This document shows positions 44,514-54,550 of a stretch of 64,000 nucleotides of DNA, one piece after another. The first letter of the stretch is position 1. The number at the start of each line of letters is the position of its first letter. The stretch is taken from the NCBI GenBank assembly GCA_965658745.1, contig CBFHTK010000004.1, forward strand, positions 1 to 64,000, given 5' to 3'. Made by a program: the position numbers and the translations under genes. The DNA comes from JAHDFB01 sp965658745 (GTDB lineage: Bacteria; Bacteroidota; Bacteroidia; Chitinophagales; Saprospiraceae). The notes beneath the pieces were generated by a model. That model had not been told where the DNA came from and searched no databases. It was given only the letters and a program-made list of their open reading frames with translations.

Positions 44514-45632
44514 CTATAATGCCGCTTTCACAGCCTCTTCCAAATTGTATCGTGGATTAATAGCCGCAAAAGTACCGTCTCGTGCTACAAGGAAAGTAGT
44601 AGGAATAGAGCTGACGCCGTAATCCTTGTTTCCTTTTGAGTTCCAGTGTCCTAGCTCGGTTGCATGGCTTTTCCATTTCAAATTGTCTTTCTTGATTGCA
44701 GCGATCCATCTCGCTTTAGCTTGTTCTTTCGCTTTCTCCATCTGTTCAGGATCATTTTGGTATCTACCTAACAACCTTGGGTTGACGCCGTCAAGGGAAT
44801 AACTATAGACCTCAAAACCTTGACTGTTATATTTGTCATAAATCTCCACAACATGCGGATTAGCTTTTCTACAAGGGCCACACCAACTTGCCCAGAAATC
44901 AATGAGTACAACTTTTCCTTTCAGATCAGATAGCTTTCGCTCTTTTCCATTTGGATCAAATCCAGTGATTTCTGGTGCTACGTCACCTACATTAAATTTT
45001 GATCTACCTCTAGATTGCGCAGCTAACTGCTTTTCCATAGCAGCAGTTTGGTTTTTGAAATCTTTGGTAAATTCACTAGCAGGGTATGCATTTTCTAGTT
45101 GTTGACTTATCGTTTTGAAAACTTGTGTTTTACCTACATTGCCATCATAGGCTTTTTGCGCAAGGAATGCATTTATAAACGGATTAGCACCAGTCAAAAT
45201 GAATTTATCAAGATTTAGACCTGTTTTTCTAGCGTTGCCTATTTGATTGAGCGATTCCTGCAATTTTACACTTGCATTGGATCCCGATACTTCGTAAGTA
45301 TTATCTCCAAAACTTGATATAGTTCCTTTAAGATTTACCTGTTTGTCTTCGGGTGTTAACATGAGATAGGCACTTTTTGCACCAACTCTTGTTCTGTAAA
45401 TGCCAGCTTCTAGTGGTTCTTCGAATACAATATCAAAACTTCCAGAAGAACTAGCTTGAGCATTGGTAAGCACACGTGTGGAACCGGTAGCTGTAATTTT
45501 GTCAAAGTAGATGTTCAAATTGGAGGCATCTTCTATATCCCCATGAATAACTACTGCTCCTTGTGGAGCACAAGCTAAAAATAGAGCAAGACAAATTGCT
45601 ATAGTAGATAAGTAAAAACTAGACCTCAACAT
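44514..45632 (-). CDS. TlpA-like thioredoxin-fold lipoprotein (DUF4369 N-terminal type)
   Basis: 372 residues. Lipoprotein signal (AICLALFLACAPQG). The N-terminal half fits the DUF4369-like beta domain common in Bacteroidota (VVIHGDIEDASNLNIYFDKI). The C-terminal AhpC/TSA-thioredoxin domain has VGDVAPEITGFDPNGKERKLSDLKGKVVLIDFWASWCGPCRKANP, with the redox CGPC, and the cis-Pro region VSSIPTTFLVARDG. It would act in the periplasm as a thiol-disulfide oxidoreductase, for example in cytochrome c maturation; an oxidase subunit III gene lies just upstream on the same strand. Confidence 0.92.
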   Translation of the reverse strand: MLRSSFYLSTIAICLALFLACAPQGAVVIHGDIEDASNLNIYFDKITATGSTRVLTNAQASSSGSFDIVFEEPLEAGIYRTRVGAKSAYLMLTPEDKQVNLKGTISSFGDNTYEVSGSNASVKLQESLNQIGNARKTGLNLDKFILTGANPFINAFLAQKAYDGNVGKTQVFKTISQQLENAYPASEFTKDFKNQTAAMEKQLAAQSRGRSKFNVGDVAPEITGFDPNGKERKLSDLKGKVVLIDFWASWCGPCRKANPHVVEIYDKYNSQGFEVYSYSLDGVNPRLLGRYQNDPEQMEKAKEQAKARWIAAIKKDNLKWKSHATELGHWNSKGNKDYGVSSIPTTFLVARDGTFAAINPRYNLEEAVKAAL

Positions 45633-45791
45633 GATAATTGTTTTATTGATTCGCGTGTAAAGATAATATCATTCTACACATATGTAGAAAAAATTAAATG
45701 TAAAGATACTATATGAAACTAGGATTGCCGAATATCAAGCAGGTACAATACGTTAAACAACTATTAAAGTCGATAACCTCAAAATACACCT

Positions 45792-46394
45792 TTAGGAAAA
45801 TAGATAATAATTGACAGCAAAGAAAATGACCAAGTAAATCCATAGAGCATCGAGAAAGTGCCAATAAATGGTCAGTAGACGCAATTTTCTTGACTTATCT
45901 GGATCACTAAAATATACGAGAACGCTAACTGGTTCTTTCATACGTTTGTAAGCGGTATAAAGAAACAGTCCAAGAAAGGGGATTCCTGCAATCACGTGGG
46001 CAAAGTGCACAGCTGATATAAGATAGACAAACGAAGCTGTATTGCTTTGATTAACTAGAATTCCAGAGGTAAAAAGTTGCATCCAGGCAAATATCTGCGC
46101 AACTAAGAATATCAAACTTAGAGCAAGAGTCGCAGCAAGCATTAGTTGATATTGCTTTGTATCATCTTCTCTGTAGGCAGTCTTGCATCGAGTGATTGTG
46201 TAAGAACTGGCCAAAAGTACCAAGGTGTTAATATAAAATAGGGTAGGGAGTTTGATCGGAGGTATGTCGGCTTGAACTCGTGTATATATATAAGAACCAG
46301 AAAATGCAAGAAACAGAAATGTTACTCCAGCTATCAACAGGCTCATTGCAATAACCTGGGGGTGAATTAGAAAGTCTTTTTGATTTTGTGCCAA
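45792..46394 (-). CDS. Cytochrome c oxidase subunit III
   Basis: 200 residues from TTG 46394 (a stop lies two codons upstream). Five membrane spans are visible: VIAMSLLIAGVTFLFLAFSG, PTLFYINTLVLLASSYTI, LMLAATLALSLIFLVAQIFAW, FVYLISAVHFAHVIAGIPFLGLFLYTAY and WHFLDALWIYLVIFFAVNYYLF. HFAHVIAG and YWHFLDALW are the hallmarks of heme-copper oxidase subunit III in its short five-helix form. It supports the catalytic subunit of a terminal oxidase. The other oxidase subunits are not in this window. Confidence 0.93.
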   Translation of the reverse strand: MAQNQKDFLIHPQVIAMSLLIAGVTFLFLAFSGSYIYTRVQADIPPIKLPTLFYINTLVLLASSYTITRCKTAYREDDTKQYQLMLAATLALSLIFLVAQIFAWMQLFTSGILVNQSNTASFVYLISAVHFAHVIAGIPFLGLFLYTAYKRMKEPVSVLVYFSDPDKSRKLRLLTIYWHFLDALWIYLVIFFAVNYYLFS

Positions 46395-46639
46395 TGGAAT
46401 CTATATTTACTTTTTGCGAATACAACATGTAAACACAAGAGATGAAGATTAGTTTGTAGTTTCGAAGTAAGATTTCTTAAGTCTCTTAGTTGCGAATACA
46501 GTAATTGAATCTACTCTCGAAGTTGAAGTAAGGAAGTGAAAATTAGACATTGAAGTAACGAAATGGAGAATATTTCAAAGAGAAAAACAAATTAGAAGGT
46601 CCAAATATCAAAGACTTTTATTAATTTTTGTATTTGAAA

Positions 46640-47940
46640 ATGGTCGTAAGTTTGTACTAATTGCCATAGTCTTTATCCTAGGCTACTTGTTGATTGCATT
46701 GGAACATCCACTGAAAGTGGATAAGGCAGCAACAGCATTGCTAACTGGAGTGATATGCTGGGTGTTAGTTATTTATGGAAAGGACACTCTTTTTGGTCCA
46801 GCTGTAAACATTTCTTATGTAGAGGAATCCATAACGTTTCATCTAGGAGAGATATCAGCTATATTGTTTTTTCTTTTGGCAGCTATGACAATTGTTGAGT
46901 TGATTGATGCTTATCATGGATTTGAAGTAGTCACTTCAAAAATAAGAACTACTAGTCGAGTCAAGTTACTTTGGATTATTTGCTTAACTACTTTCTTTTT
47001 TTCAGCGGTATTAGATAATTTGACAACGACGATTGTAATCGCGGCATTACTGAAGAAGCTCATTGATTATAGGGAAGAACTTTGGTTCTTTGCCGGAATG
47101 GTTGTAATATCTGCCAATGCTGGAGGGGCATGGTCACCGATAGGTGATATTACTACTATATTGCTTTGGATTGGAGGTCAAATTACAGCCATGAATATCA
47201 TCAAACAGGCTTTTTTACCAAGTTTAATTTGTTTGATAGTCCCTTTAATTGTGGTTTCTTTCCAAAGCAAAGGTGATATTGGTCGGCCTGTTGAAGATGA
47301 TACTGAAGGCATCAAGAAGATTCCTAGAGGAAGAAGTAATCTAATTCTTCTAGTAGGAGTTCTAGGCTTACTTTTTGTTCCATTTTTTAAGAATTTAACT
47401 CATCTTCCACCTTTTATGGGGATTTTATTTAGTCTTGGGTCCATCTGGGTGTTGACCGAGATAATGAATCGAGAAGAATCGGAGCGTCGAAGAGCAAGCT
47501 TATCGGTATCTGCGATGATTACTAAGATTGACACACCAAGTGTACTCTTTTTCTTAGGGATTTTACTAGCTGTATCAAGCCTCCAAACAGCGGGTCATCT
47601 TAGGCTACTAGCTGTCCTTATGGATGACTCATTCTAGAGTTTGTATATAATCAATGGGATTATTGATTTGTTATCAGCATTGGTTGATAATGTTCCTTTA
47701 GTGGCGGGTGCTATGGGAATGTATTCAATGGAGACATATCCTCAAGATCATGTTTTCTGGGAATTGCTGGCATATTGTGCAGGTACAGGAGGTAGTGCAC
47801 TTATAATTGGTTCTGCTGCTGGTGTAGCTATTATGGGTATTCTTAAGATAGATTTCGTGTGGTATTTCAAAAAAATGTCATGGTTAGCAATACTAGGATA
47901 TTTTTCAGGATTTTTAGTATTCTATCTATTTAATGGATAA
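46640..47940 (+). pseudogene. nhaD: NhaD-type Na+/H+ antiporter with a frameshift and an in-frame stop
   Basis: The bulk is one frame, 46687-47940, with TAG at 47635-47637. Upstream of the stop: LGYLLIALEHPLKVDKAATALLTGVICW, FFSAVLDNLTTTIVIAALLKKL, VVISANAGGAWSPIGDITTILLW. Downstream: IIDLLSALVDNVPLVAGAMGMY, FWELLAYCAGTGGSALIIGSAAGVAIMGILKIDFVWYFKKMS. All are typical NhaD segments and align across the TAG with nothing missing. At the 5' end the frame has no ATG, but adding one T to the TTT at 46651-46653 joins ATG 46640 as MVVSFVLIAIVFILGY, the usual NhaD start. Two lesions indicate a pseudogene, unless both are sequence errors. Confidence 0.75.
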
Positions 47941-47970
47941 TATCTCAAAAAAAAGTAATTGCCAACCGAT

Positions 47971-48093
47971 TAGCTAAATTGCGTAAGCGATAGTAACGGC
48001 AGCACGACCATTTAGTCGTAGCTGTCCCAAGGCATTTTGCCGAAGGGATGAAACCGTGAATAGCGCGGTGGTGCTTTTTAGCACCATACGCCC
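47971..48093 (+). ncRNA. Structured intergenic element of three hairpins (possible RNA or repeat)
   Basis: More GC-rich than its flanks. A helix ACGG (47996-47999) / CCGT (48054-48057) closes two hairpins: CAGCACGAC / GTCGTaGCTG (48000-48024, loop CATTTA) and CCCaaGGC / GCCgaaGGG (48026-48047, loop ATTTT). A third hairpin TGGTGCT / AGCACCA (48069-48086, loop TTTT) is framed by GCG/CGC. The symmetric internal words GATAGTA and GAATAGC flank the closing helix. No ORF. It lies between the stops of nhaD and the S9 peptidase. Strand and identity are uncertain; it could be a REP/RAYT-type intergenic repeat. Confidence 0.5.
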
Positions 48094-48130
48094 TAAACAT
48101 TTTTATATCAGTAAAAAGAACATGTTTCCT

Positions 48131-50575
48131 TTACGGATTAATTGAAGTCTTTTTATTCTTTACATGCATATCCAACCATTCATCTTGCTCCCATAGCATA
48201 TGCATTATGCTTTCTTTTGCCGCATAACCATGTGATTCTTTGGGAAGCATTACAAGTCGCACCGGTGCGCCAAGTCCTTTCAAGGCGTTGAAATAGCGTT
48301 CACTTTGCAATGGGTAAGTACCGGAATTGTTATCTGCTTCACCATGTATTAGTAGTAGGGGCGTCTTCATCTTGTCTGCGTGCATAAATGGTGACATGGT
48401 ATAATAGACCTCTGGTGCCTCCCAATAATTTCGCTCCTCGCTTTGAAATCCAAAAGGTGTCAATGTTCGATTATAAGCACCACTTCGAGCTATTCCTGCA
48501 GCAAATAGATCTGAGTGAGATAATAGGTTTGCTACCATAAAGGCACCATAACTATGGCCACCAACGGCAACGCGCTCTCTATCGATGTATCCCAAGTTAT
48601 CTACTGCATCAATCGCTGCTTTCGCATTAGCAACCAACTGCTCTCTAAAGCTGTCATTAGGCTGTTCATCTCCTTCTCCTACGATAGGGAAAGCAGCATC
48701 GTCAAGAACAACATAACCTTTTGCAACCCAGTACAATGGAGATCCCCAATAAGGATATGTAAACTCATTAGGGTTTTGTGTATTTTGACCAGCGCTTGAT
48801 TTGTCCTTGAATTCGCGTGGATATGCCCAAAGTATCATTGGCATTTTTTCTTTCTTTTCTTTATTATAACCTACTGGAAGGTAGAGAGTTCCATTCAATT
48901 CAAGACCATCTTCTCTTTTGTAGGTAATCACCTCCTTGTGCACATTTTGTATGCTGCTAAAAGGATTCTCAAAATCTGTCAACTGCGTAGCTTTGCCTGA
49001 TTCTAAGTTTCGGAAATAGTAGTTGGGATACTCACTAGCTGATTCTATACGAACCAAAGCCTGATTTTTTTCGGCATCGTAATCATAAATTGTTTCGATT
49101 TTGCCAGGTGTTACCGACTCATATAGTCGCTCGCTTTTTTCCGAATCAATATTCCAACTGTCAATAAAGGGTTTCTGACCTTCTTTTGAAAATCCATCAC
49201 CAGTGAGAAAGAGTTCATTGCCTTTTTTTGCTAGAACTGAGAGATTATATTTATTTCGAACAGTTACAAAACTTCCGGGGTCGCTATATCGATCTTGATA
49301 GTTTCTATCATGGATAACTTTTGCAGTCAGCTTGGAATTAGATGGGTTGAATAAGTACGTTTTGGTATTACGGGTATTCCACCAGTAGTCATAAGCTATA
49401 GCGGTATTATCGTCACCCCACTGAATAAATCTGTACCGATTTATTGTGCGAAGTAGTACTTTTGGTTTGTCACTAAATGGCGCATCCCACTGATAAACTT
49501 GATCTCGAAAATCTACTTCTATAGCAGGATCTCCTTCATCCAAAGCTTCAGAATAAACTAGACTAGCGGGGCGATCTGCTCGCCATGTATGTGAACGAGG
49601 AAATTTCACAGTAGACATGAAACCTTGCGGTAAGTCTTCAACAAGGGGAGCACTAAGAATCTCTTTAATAAATTCACCTTCTTTATTGTAGACGTTTGTC
49701 ACAGACGGAAATCTTCGATAAGTGACTAGGTAAGAAAATGGTTTTTCAACAGTTTTGACCATTACATATTCACCATTTGGAGACATACTTATACTTTGGT
49801 ACATTTTCGATTGTTCAAGCCATCTCTGCGAAGTGCCATCTAAATTGATTTTGACGAGAACTGAAGTAGCTAAGGTCTCGAAATTTGCTTCATCATTTTT
49901 ATTTTTCAATAAATCTTGGTAAGTTCTATTTTGAGCTTTTTTACCATCGCTCACGCTAATCGTTGGCCCAGTAGGAATTGATTCTTGCGTATCGATAAGT
50001 TCTTCCCGTTTTGTTGGTAACATTTTAACTAGGATACTCTTACCATCTTTAAACCAATTAATCACATCGCCAAGATTAGCATTCACATTTGGTTCAGTTA
50101 ATCTGTTGGCTGTTAACGACTTGAAGTCTATATACCATAGCTCCACACCTTCTGCGGATGTATGAGTCATTGCCATTTTCGACTGATCTGGCGACCATCT
50201 GAAGTTGCTCAGTCGTGGATTCGATGGCATGCCTTGAAAGTTGCTTATGTTATCGTCATTTTTTGAAAGATCTCTGAATTTTAGATCGTTAATATATCTC
50301 GTTCTACTGCCAATATTTGTTTTTGGGTCTATTCTAAGGCCCGCGAGTCTCATTTCTTCATTCGATAGTTCCTCAATAGATTTATAAGAGTTTCGATATA
50401 GAAAAACCATTTTCTCCTTTTTCGCATCCATAATTGTTGATGGAGCAGGTTGGACATCAGCTAGCTTCATGATCTCATCACTAGGAGTCTGATATGAAAG
50501 TTGCTCTTGAGCATGTAGGTCTGACAACATAAAGATTGTTAAGGACGCGATTAGTAGAAAAGAAAGGTGTTTCAT
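48131..50575 (-). CDS. Secreted S9-family (prolyl oligopeptidase-type) peptidase
   Basis: 814 residues. Signal peptide MKHLSFLLIASLTIFMLSDLHAQ. A beta-propeller-like N-terminal region (about 100-540, with repeated NLRW..D...M and YV.V.T motifs) precedes the alpha/beta-hydrolase domain. The catalytic triad is visible: Ser675 in GGHSYGAFMVA, Asp in LLIHGEADNNSG and His in PKESHGYAAKES. PVGYNKEKKEKMPMILWAYP starts the hydrolase. It would cleave peptides in the periplasm or outside the cell, similar to acylaminoacyl-peptidase/S9C enzymes. A promoter was not found in the 178 bases to the purL stop. Confidence 0.93.
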   Translation of the reverse strand: MKHLSFLLIASLTIFMLSDLHAQEQLSYQTPSDEIMKLADVQPAPSTIMDAKKEKMVFLYRNSYKSIEELSNEEMRLAGLRIDPKTNIGSRTRYINDLKFRDLSKNDDNISNFQGMPSNPRLSNFRWSPDQSKMAMTHTSAEGVELWYIDFKSLTANRLTEPNVNANLGDVINWFKDGKSILVKMLPTKREELIDTQESIPTGPTISVSDGKKAQNRTYQDLLKNKNDEANFETLATSVLVKINLDGTSQRWLEQSKMYQSISMSPNGEYVMVKTVEKPFSYLVTYRRFPSVTNVYNKEGEFIKEILSAPLVEDLPQGFMSTVKFPRSHTWRADRPASLVYSEALDEGDPAIEVDFRDQVYQWDAPFSDKPKVLLRTINRYRFIQWGDDNTAIAYDYWWNTRNTKTYLFNPSNSKLTAKVIHDRNYQDRYSDPGSFVTVRNKYNLSVLAKKGNELFLTGDGFSKEGQKPFIDSWNIDSEKSERLYESVTPGKIETIYDYDAEKNQALVRIESASEYPNYYFRNLESGKATQLTDFENPFSSIQNVHKEVITYKREDGLELNGTLYLPVGYNKEKKEKMPMILWAYPREFKDKSSAGQNTQNPNEFTYPYWGSPLYWVAKGYVVLDDAAFPIVGEGDEQPNDSFREQLVANAKAAIDAVDNLGYIDRERVAVGGHSYGAFMVANLLSHSDLFAAGIARSGAYNRTLTPFGFQSEERNYWEAPEVYYTMSPFMHADKMKTPLLLIHGEADNNSGTYPLQSERYFNALKGLGAPVRLVMLPKESHGYAAKESIMHMLWEQDEWLDMHVKNKKTSINP

Positions 50576-50639
50576 ATTATTTATATTTTCTGTTAGGTAA
50601 AGACTCCAGTATGCTATTCAGTCAAGATTGAAAAATATA

Positions 50640-50660
50640 AAAATTCTAGGGCTTTCGCCC
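50640..50660 (-). terminator. Terminator after purL
   Basis: On the minus strand, GGGC-GAAA-GCCC (a GNRA tetraloop hairpin, 50649-50660) followed by TAGAATTTTTATATTTTT, 94 bases after the purL stop. Confidence 0.6.
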
Positions 50661-50753
50661 AAAAACTGGGAAAAAGCAATTGGCTTAACAGTGATTTAAC
50701 AGTTCTGATAAATACTAGTTTCAACGATTAATGGTTGTCAGGTACAGCGGTGC

Positions 50754-53700
50754 TTATTTTAATTTCCTTTTCGCTAACCATTCACGAGCATTCACAAATG
50801 CTTGGCCCCATGGACTCCACTCATCCTGGCGATCAGTAGGATAATGAGCCCAGTTCCAAGGAAAGAATGATCGCTCGATATGCGGCATTGTAACTAGATG
50901 ACGACCATCATCACTGACCAACATTGCAGAATTGTAATCACTACCGTTTGGATTTGCTGGATAAGCATCATAGCCATAAGTTCCAACGATATTGTACTCG
51001 TCCTTACTCATAGGCAAAGAAAACTTACCTTCACCATGTGATATCCACACTCCTAATGTTGCACCTGCAAGGTTTTCCATCATTACTGAATGATTTTTTT
51101 GAATAACAACAGAGGTGAAATTAGATTCGTGCTTATGTGAATCATTGTACGTCATCTTGGAAAGCTTGGAGTGATCAGGATTGATCAAATCTAACTCTAA
51201 GAATAATTGACAACCATTACAAATTCCGATAGAAAGTGTATCCTCACGTTCAAAAAATCGTTTTAAAGCTTGATTCGCTTTTTCGTTGTATTTGAATGCA
51301 CCGGCCCAACCTTTAGCTGATCCAAGTACGTCACTATTAGAAAATCCCCCTACGGCACCGAGGAATTGAATATCTTCAAGTGTTTCTCGACCTGAGATAA
51401 GATCAGTCATATGTACATCTTTGACGTCAAATCCAGCTCGATATAGCGAATTTGCCATTTCTCGCTCAGAATTACTTCCTTTTTCACGGATTATGGCAGC
51501 CTTAGGTCTTGAGCTACGCTGTGCTATCGCTTTTCCGTCAAAATGGGAAGGAAATTTGTAGTTTAACGGCTGGTGTTTGTAATTCTTAAACCTTTGATCA
51601 GCTAAATCTGATGCAGTTTGTTTTGAATCAAAAATCGCCGATGTCTCAAACCAATAATCACGGTAGGTCGCAATATCAAATTCGAAAACCTCTTCTTCGA
51701 AATTGATGTTTAGTTGTCCGCTGTCGTTTGCTCTTCCTATCTTGAAGTAGGGTATACTATTTTGATCCAAAATTGCAGCAAGATTTTCATCCCTTGCTTG
51801 TAGTACAATACCTGAATTTTCTGAGAATAGAATTTCCGTAAATTCACCTTTTAGTGCATTGAGCTCAATTTGGGCACCGACCTTGTTACTTGGAAAACAC
51901 CATTCTAAAAGGGTTGTAATTAACCCCCCTGCGGAAATATCATGCCCAGCTAATATAGCATTAGATTTAATGGCTGCCTGAATAGCATTAAAAGCTCTCG
52001 CAAACAACTCCTCATCAGCAATACTTGGTGCCCAGTTTCCTAAAGACGACTGAGTCTGAGCAAATGCAGAACCGCCTAGGTGGAAAGGCATTTGAGATAG
52101 GTTAATGTAGATAAGATCACCACCAGCAGCCTGAAGTACTGGTTCGACTGTTTTTTGAATATCGGAGCAATGACCAGCAGCGGTTATGATTACTGTACCA
52201 GGACTTAAAACCGTTTTGTCTGTGTATTTTTGCGCCATAGAAAGTGAATCCTTCCCTGTTGGAACGTTAATTCCAAGAGCAATGGCAAAATTTGATACAG
52301 CTTCAACAGCACGATACAATCTAGCATCTTCGCCGGAATTCTTACATGGCCACATCCAATTGGCAGACAGTGAAACTGATTTTAATCCGTTTTCCAACGG
52401 TGCCCAAATGATATTTGTTAATGATTCAGCAATCGAGTTCATTGAACCTGCAACTGGATCAATCAGCCCTGTGCCTGCACTGTGGCCTATTGCATTGGCA
52501 ATACCTTCTTTTCCGTTGAAATCGATAGCCATAACGCCTACATTGTTGAGAGGTACTTGCAAAGGGCCTACGCATTGCTGAGTTGCAACTCGGCCTCCTA
52601 CGCATCGATCTACCTTGTTTGTCAACCAATCTTTGCAGGCGACAGATTCCAGTTGCAAGACATGCTTGACATTCTTGTAGATCTCTTGTGGATCGAAATT
52701 GACGTCTTTTCTTGTATAGCTAAGATTTCGGTCAGACAATATTGTTTTAGGACTACTTCCAAACATATCCGTAAGTGCCAAATCCATCGGTTTTTCTCCT
52801 GTTTTTGAAGATTCAAAAGTAAACCTGTGGTCATCCCTCACTTCTCCGACCGTATATATAGGAGATCGCTCTCTTTCTGCTATTTTTTGCAGAAGGTCAA
52901 GATCTTTCTCTCCGATTACTAAGCCCATTCGCTCTTGAGATTCATTACCGATAATCTCCATAGCTGATAAAGTCTCATCTCCGATCGGTAGCTTGTCTAG
53001 GTTTATTTTTCCACCTGTTTCTTCCACTAGCTCTGATAGGCAATTTAAATGACCTCCGGCTCCGTGATCGTGTATCGATACTATCGGATTCGTTGCACTT
53101 TCAACCATCCCGCGAATTGCGTTAGCAGCTCGCTTTTGCATCTCAGGATTTGAACGTTGCACGGCATTCAATTCAATTCCACTCTCAAATTCGCCAGTAT
53201 CTGCTGAAGAAACAGCGGCACCTCCCATACCAATACGATAATTGTCACCTCCTAAAATCACAATTTTGTCGCCTTGCGCTGGTGTGTCTTTAATTGCTTG
53301 TTCTGCCTTTCCGTATCCAATTCCTCCTGCAAGCATAATTACCTTGTCGTAAGCTGTTAGGCTTCCGCTTTCTTCATGTTCAAAGGTGTAAACTGACCCA
53401 GTAATTAGCGGCTGGCCAAATTTATTCCCGAAATCAGATGCACCATTACTTGCCTTTATCAAAATGTCTAGTGGAGTTTGATATAGCCATTTGCGAGCTT
53501 CGATCTTTTCTTCCCAAGGCTTATCTTGTCCTAGACGTGGATAAGCAGTCATATAAACTGCAGTTCCAGAAAGAGGAATGGATCCTTTTCCGCCTGCAAG
53601 TCTGTCTCTGATCTCACCTCCGCTACCTGTAGCTGCACCGTTAAATGGCTCAACCGTTGTTGGGAAATTATGTGTCTCTGCCTTGATGGAAATCACACTT

Positions 53701-54416
53701 TCAAAATCAGATTCCTCATAGAAAGAAGGTACATCTGCCCTTTGTGGAGCAAATTGCTTGACTGATGGGCCTTCTACAAAAGCAACATTGTCTTTGTAAG
53801 CAGAAACTATTGTGTTAGGATTTACTAGAGAAGTCTTTTTGATCATCTTGAACAATGAGTCAGTTTTTTCTTCACCATTGATGATAAACGTGCCATTGAA
53901 AATCTTATGACGACAATGCTCACTATTTACTTGCGAAAATCCGAAAACTTCTGAATCTGTTAAAGGCCTTGCCAGCTTATTTGACAAATTCTCAAGATAT
54001 TCTACTTCCTCATCATTTAGAGACAAGCCCTCTTGCTTATTGTATGCAGCTATGTTTTTTATATCTTGGACTGGTTGTATTTCAACAGAAAAATCAAAGA
54101 TTGACTGATTTAGCCCATGATATAATTGAGAAATCATCGGGTCAAACTCTTTGGACACCTCAGCGACTTCATTAAATTCTTCAATTCTTAAAATTCCAGA
54201 AATACCCATATTTTGTGTAATCTCAACGGCATTTGTACTCCATGGAGTTATCATTGCAGCTCTCGGACCTACAAAATCCTTCTCCAGAAAGTCTTTTTTT
54301 GCAAGAGTCGCTCCTGCAAAAAGCCAAGTGAGTTTTTCTAAGTCTAATTTGTTGATTGTTTCATCATGGGATACGGCGTAGACTTTGCTTGGGGGTAATC
54401 GAAAAAATGAGATCAT
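50754..54416 (-). CDS. purL: Phosphoribosylformylglycinamidine synthase (large single-chain form)
   Basis: 1220 residues, the fused form with glutaminase. It converts FGAR, glutamine and ATP to FGAM in purine synthesis. Linker region with FGFSQVNSEHCRHKIFNGTF, ATP-binding IKAETHNFPTTVEPFNGAATGSGGEIRD, second half VSIHDHGAGGHLNCLSELVEE and CVGGRVATQQCVGPLQVP, ILAGHDISAGGLITTLLEWCF. The C-terminal class I glutaminase has the nucleophile Cys1066 in GICNGCQLFLEL and His/Glu in ISHGEGKFSLP. A -7 box lies 27 bases upstream. No other purine gene is adjacent. Confidence 0.98.
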   Translation of the reverse strand: MISFFRLPPSKVYAVSHDETINKLDLEKLTWLFAGATLAKKDFLEKDFVGPRAAMITPWSTNAVEITQNMGISGILRIEEFNEVAEVSKEFDPMISQLYHGLNQSIFDFSVEIQPVQDIKNIAAYNKQEGLSLNDEEVEYLENLSNKLARPLTDSEVFGFSQVNSEHCRHKIFNGTFIINGEEKTDSLFKMIKKTSLVNPNTIVSAYKDNVAFVEGPSVKQFAPQRADVPSFYEESDFESVISIKAETHNFPTTVEPFNGAATGSGGEIRDRLAGGKGSIPLSGTAVYMTAYPRLGQDKPWEEKIEARKWLYQTPLDILIKASNGASDFGNKFGQPLITGSVYTFEHEESGSLTAYDKVIMLAGGIGYGKAEQAIKDTPAQGDKIVILGGDNYRIGMGGAAVSSADTGEFESGIELNAVQRSNPEMQKRAANAIRGMVESATNPIVSIHDHGAGGHLNCLSELVEETGGKINLDKLPIGDETLSAMEIIGNESQERMGLVIGEKDLDLLQKIAERERSPIYTVGEVRDDHRFTFESSKTGEKPMDLALTDMFGSSPKTILSDRNLSYTRKDVNFDPQEIYKNVKHVLQLESVACKDWLTNKVDRCVGGRVATQQCVGPLQVPLNNVGVMAIDFNGKEGIANAIGHSAGTGLIDPVAGSMNSIAESLTNIIWAPLENGLKSVSLSANWMWPCKNSGEDARLYRAVEAVSNFAIALGINVPTGKDSLSMAQKYTDKTVLSPGTVIITAAGHCSDIQKTVEPVLQAAGGDLIYINLSQMPFHLGGSAFAQTQSSLGNWAPSIADEELFARAFNAIQAAIKSNAILAGHDISAGGLITTLLEWCFPSNKVGAQIELNALKGEFTEILFSENSGIVLQARDENLAAILDQNSIPYFKIGRANDSGQLNINFEEEVFEFDIATYRDYWFETSAIFDSKQTASDLADQRFKNYKHQPLNYKFPSHFDGKAIAQRSSRPKAAIIREKGSNSEREMANSLYRAGFDVKDVHMTDLISGRETLEDIQFLGAVGGFSNSDVLGSAKGWAGAFKYNEKANQALKRFFEREDTLSIGICNGCQLFLELDLINPDHSKLSKMTYNDSHKHESNFTSVVIQKNHSVMMENLAGATLGVWISHGEGKFSLPMSKDEYNIVGTYGYDAYPANPNGSDYNSAMLVSDDGRHLVTMPHIERSFFPWNWAHYPTDRQDEWSPWGQAFVNAREWLAKRKLK

Positions 54417-54442
54417 TTTGGATGTTTGCGTTGGCTAAAGCA

Positions 54443-54450
54443 CAAAATTA
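54443..54450 (-). promoter_or_regulatory. -7 motif for purL
   Basis: TAATTTTG on the minus strand (TAnnTTTG), giving a leader of about 22 bases. Confidence 0.5.
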
Positions 54451-54550
54451 AGCGATAGGATGGACCTAGACTATGAAATGATTTTATTTTAATATAAAAA
54501 AAGTTAATATGATTAATGATTGCTAATCAAAGATCACTGAGAGTTAAATA

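Noticed and set aside
47635..47637. TAG in nhaD as evidence of stop-codon reassignment or pyrrolysine
   Set aside because: The gene also carries a frameshift at its start, and I saw no sign of in-frame TAG in the intact genes; a plain lesion is simpler.
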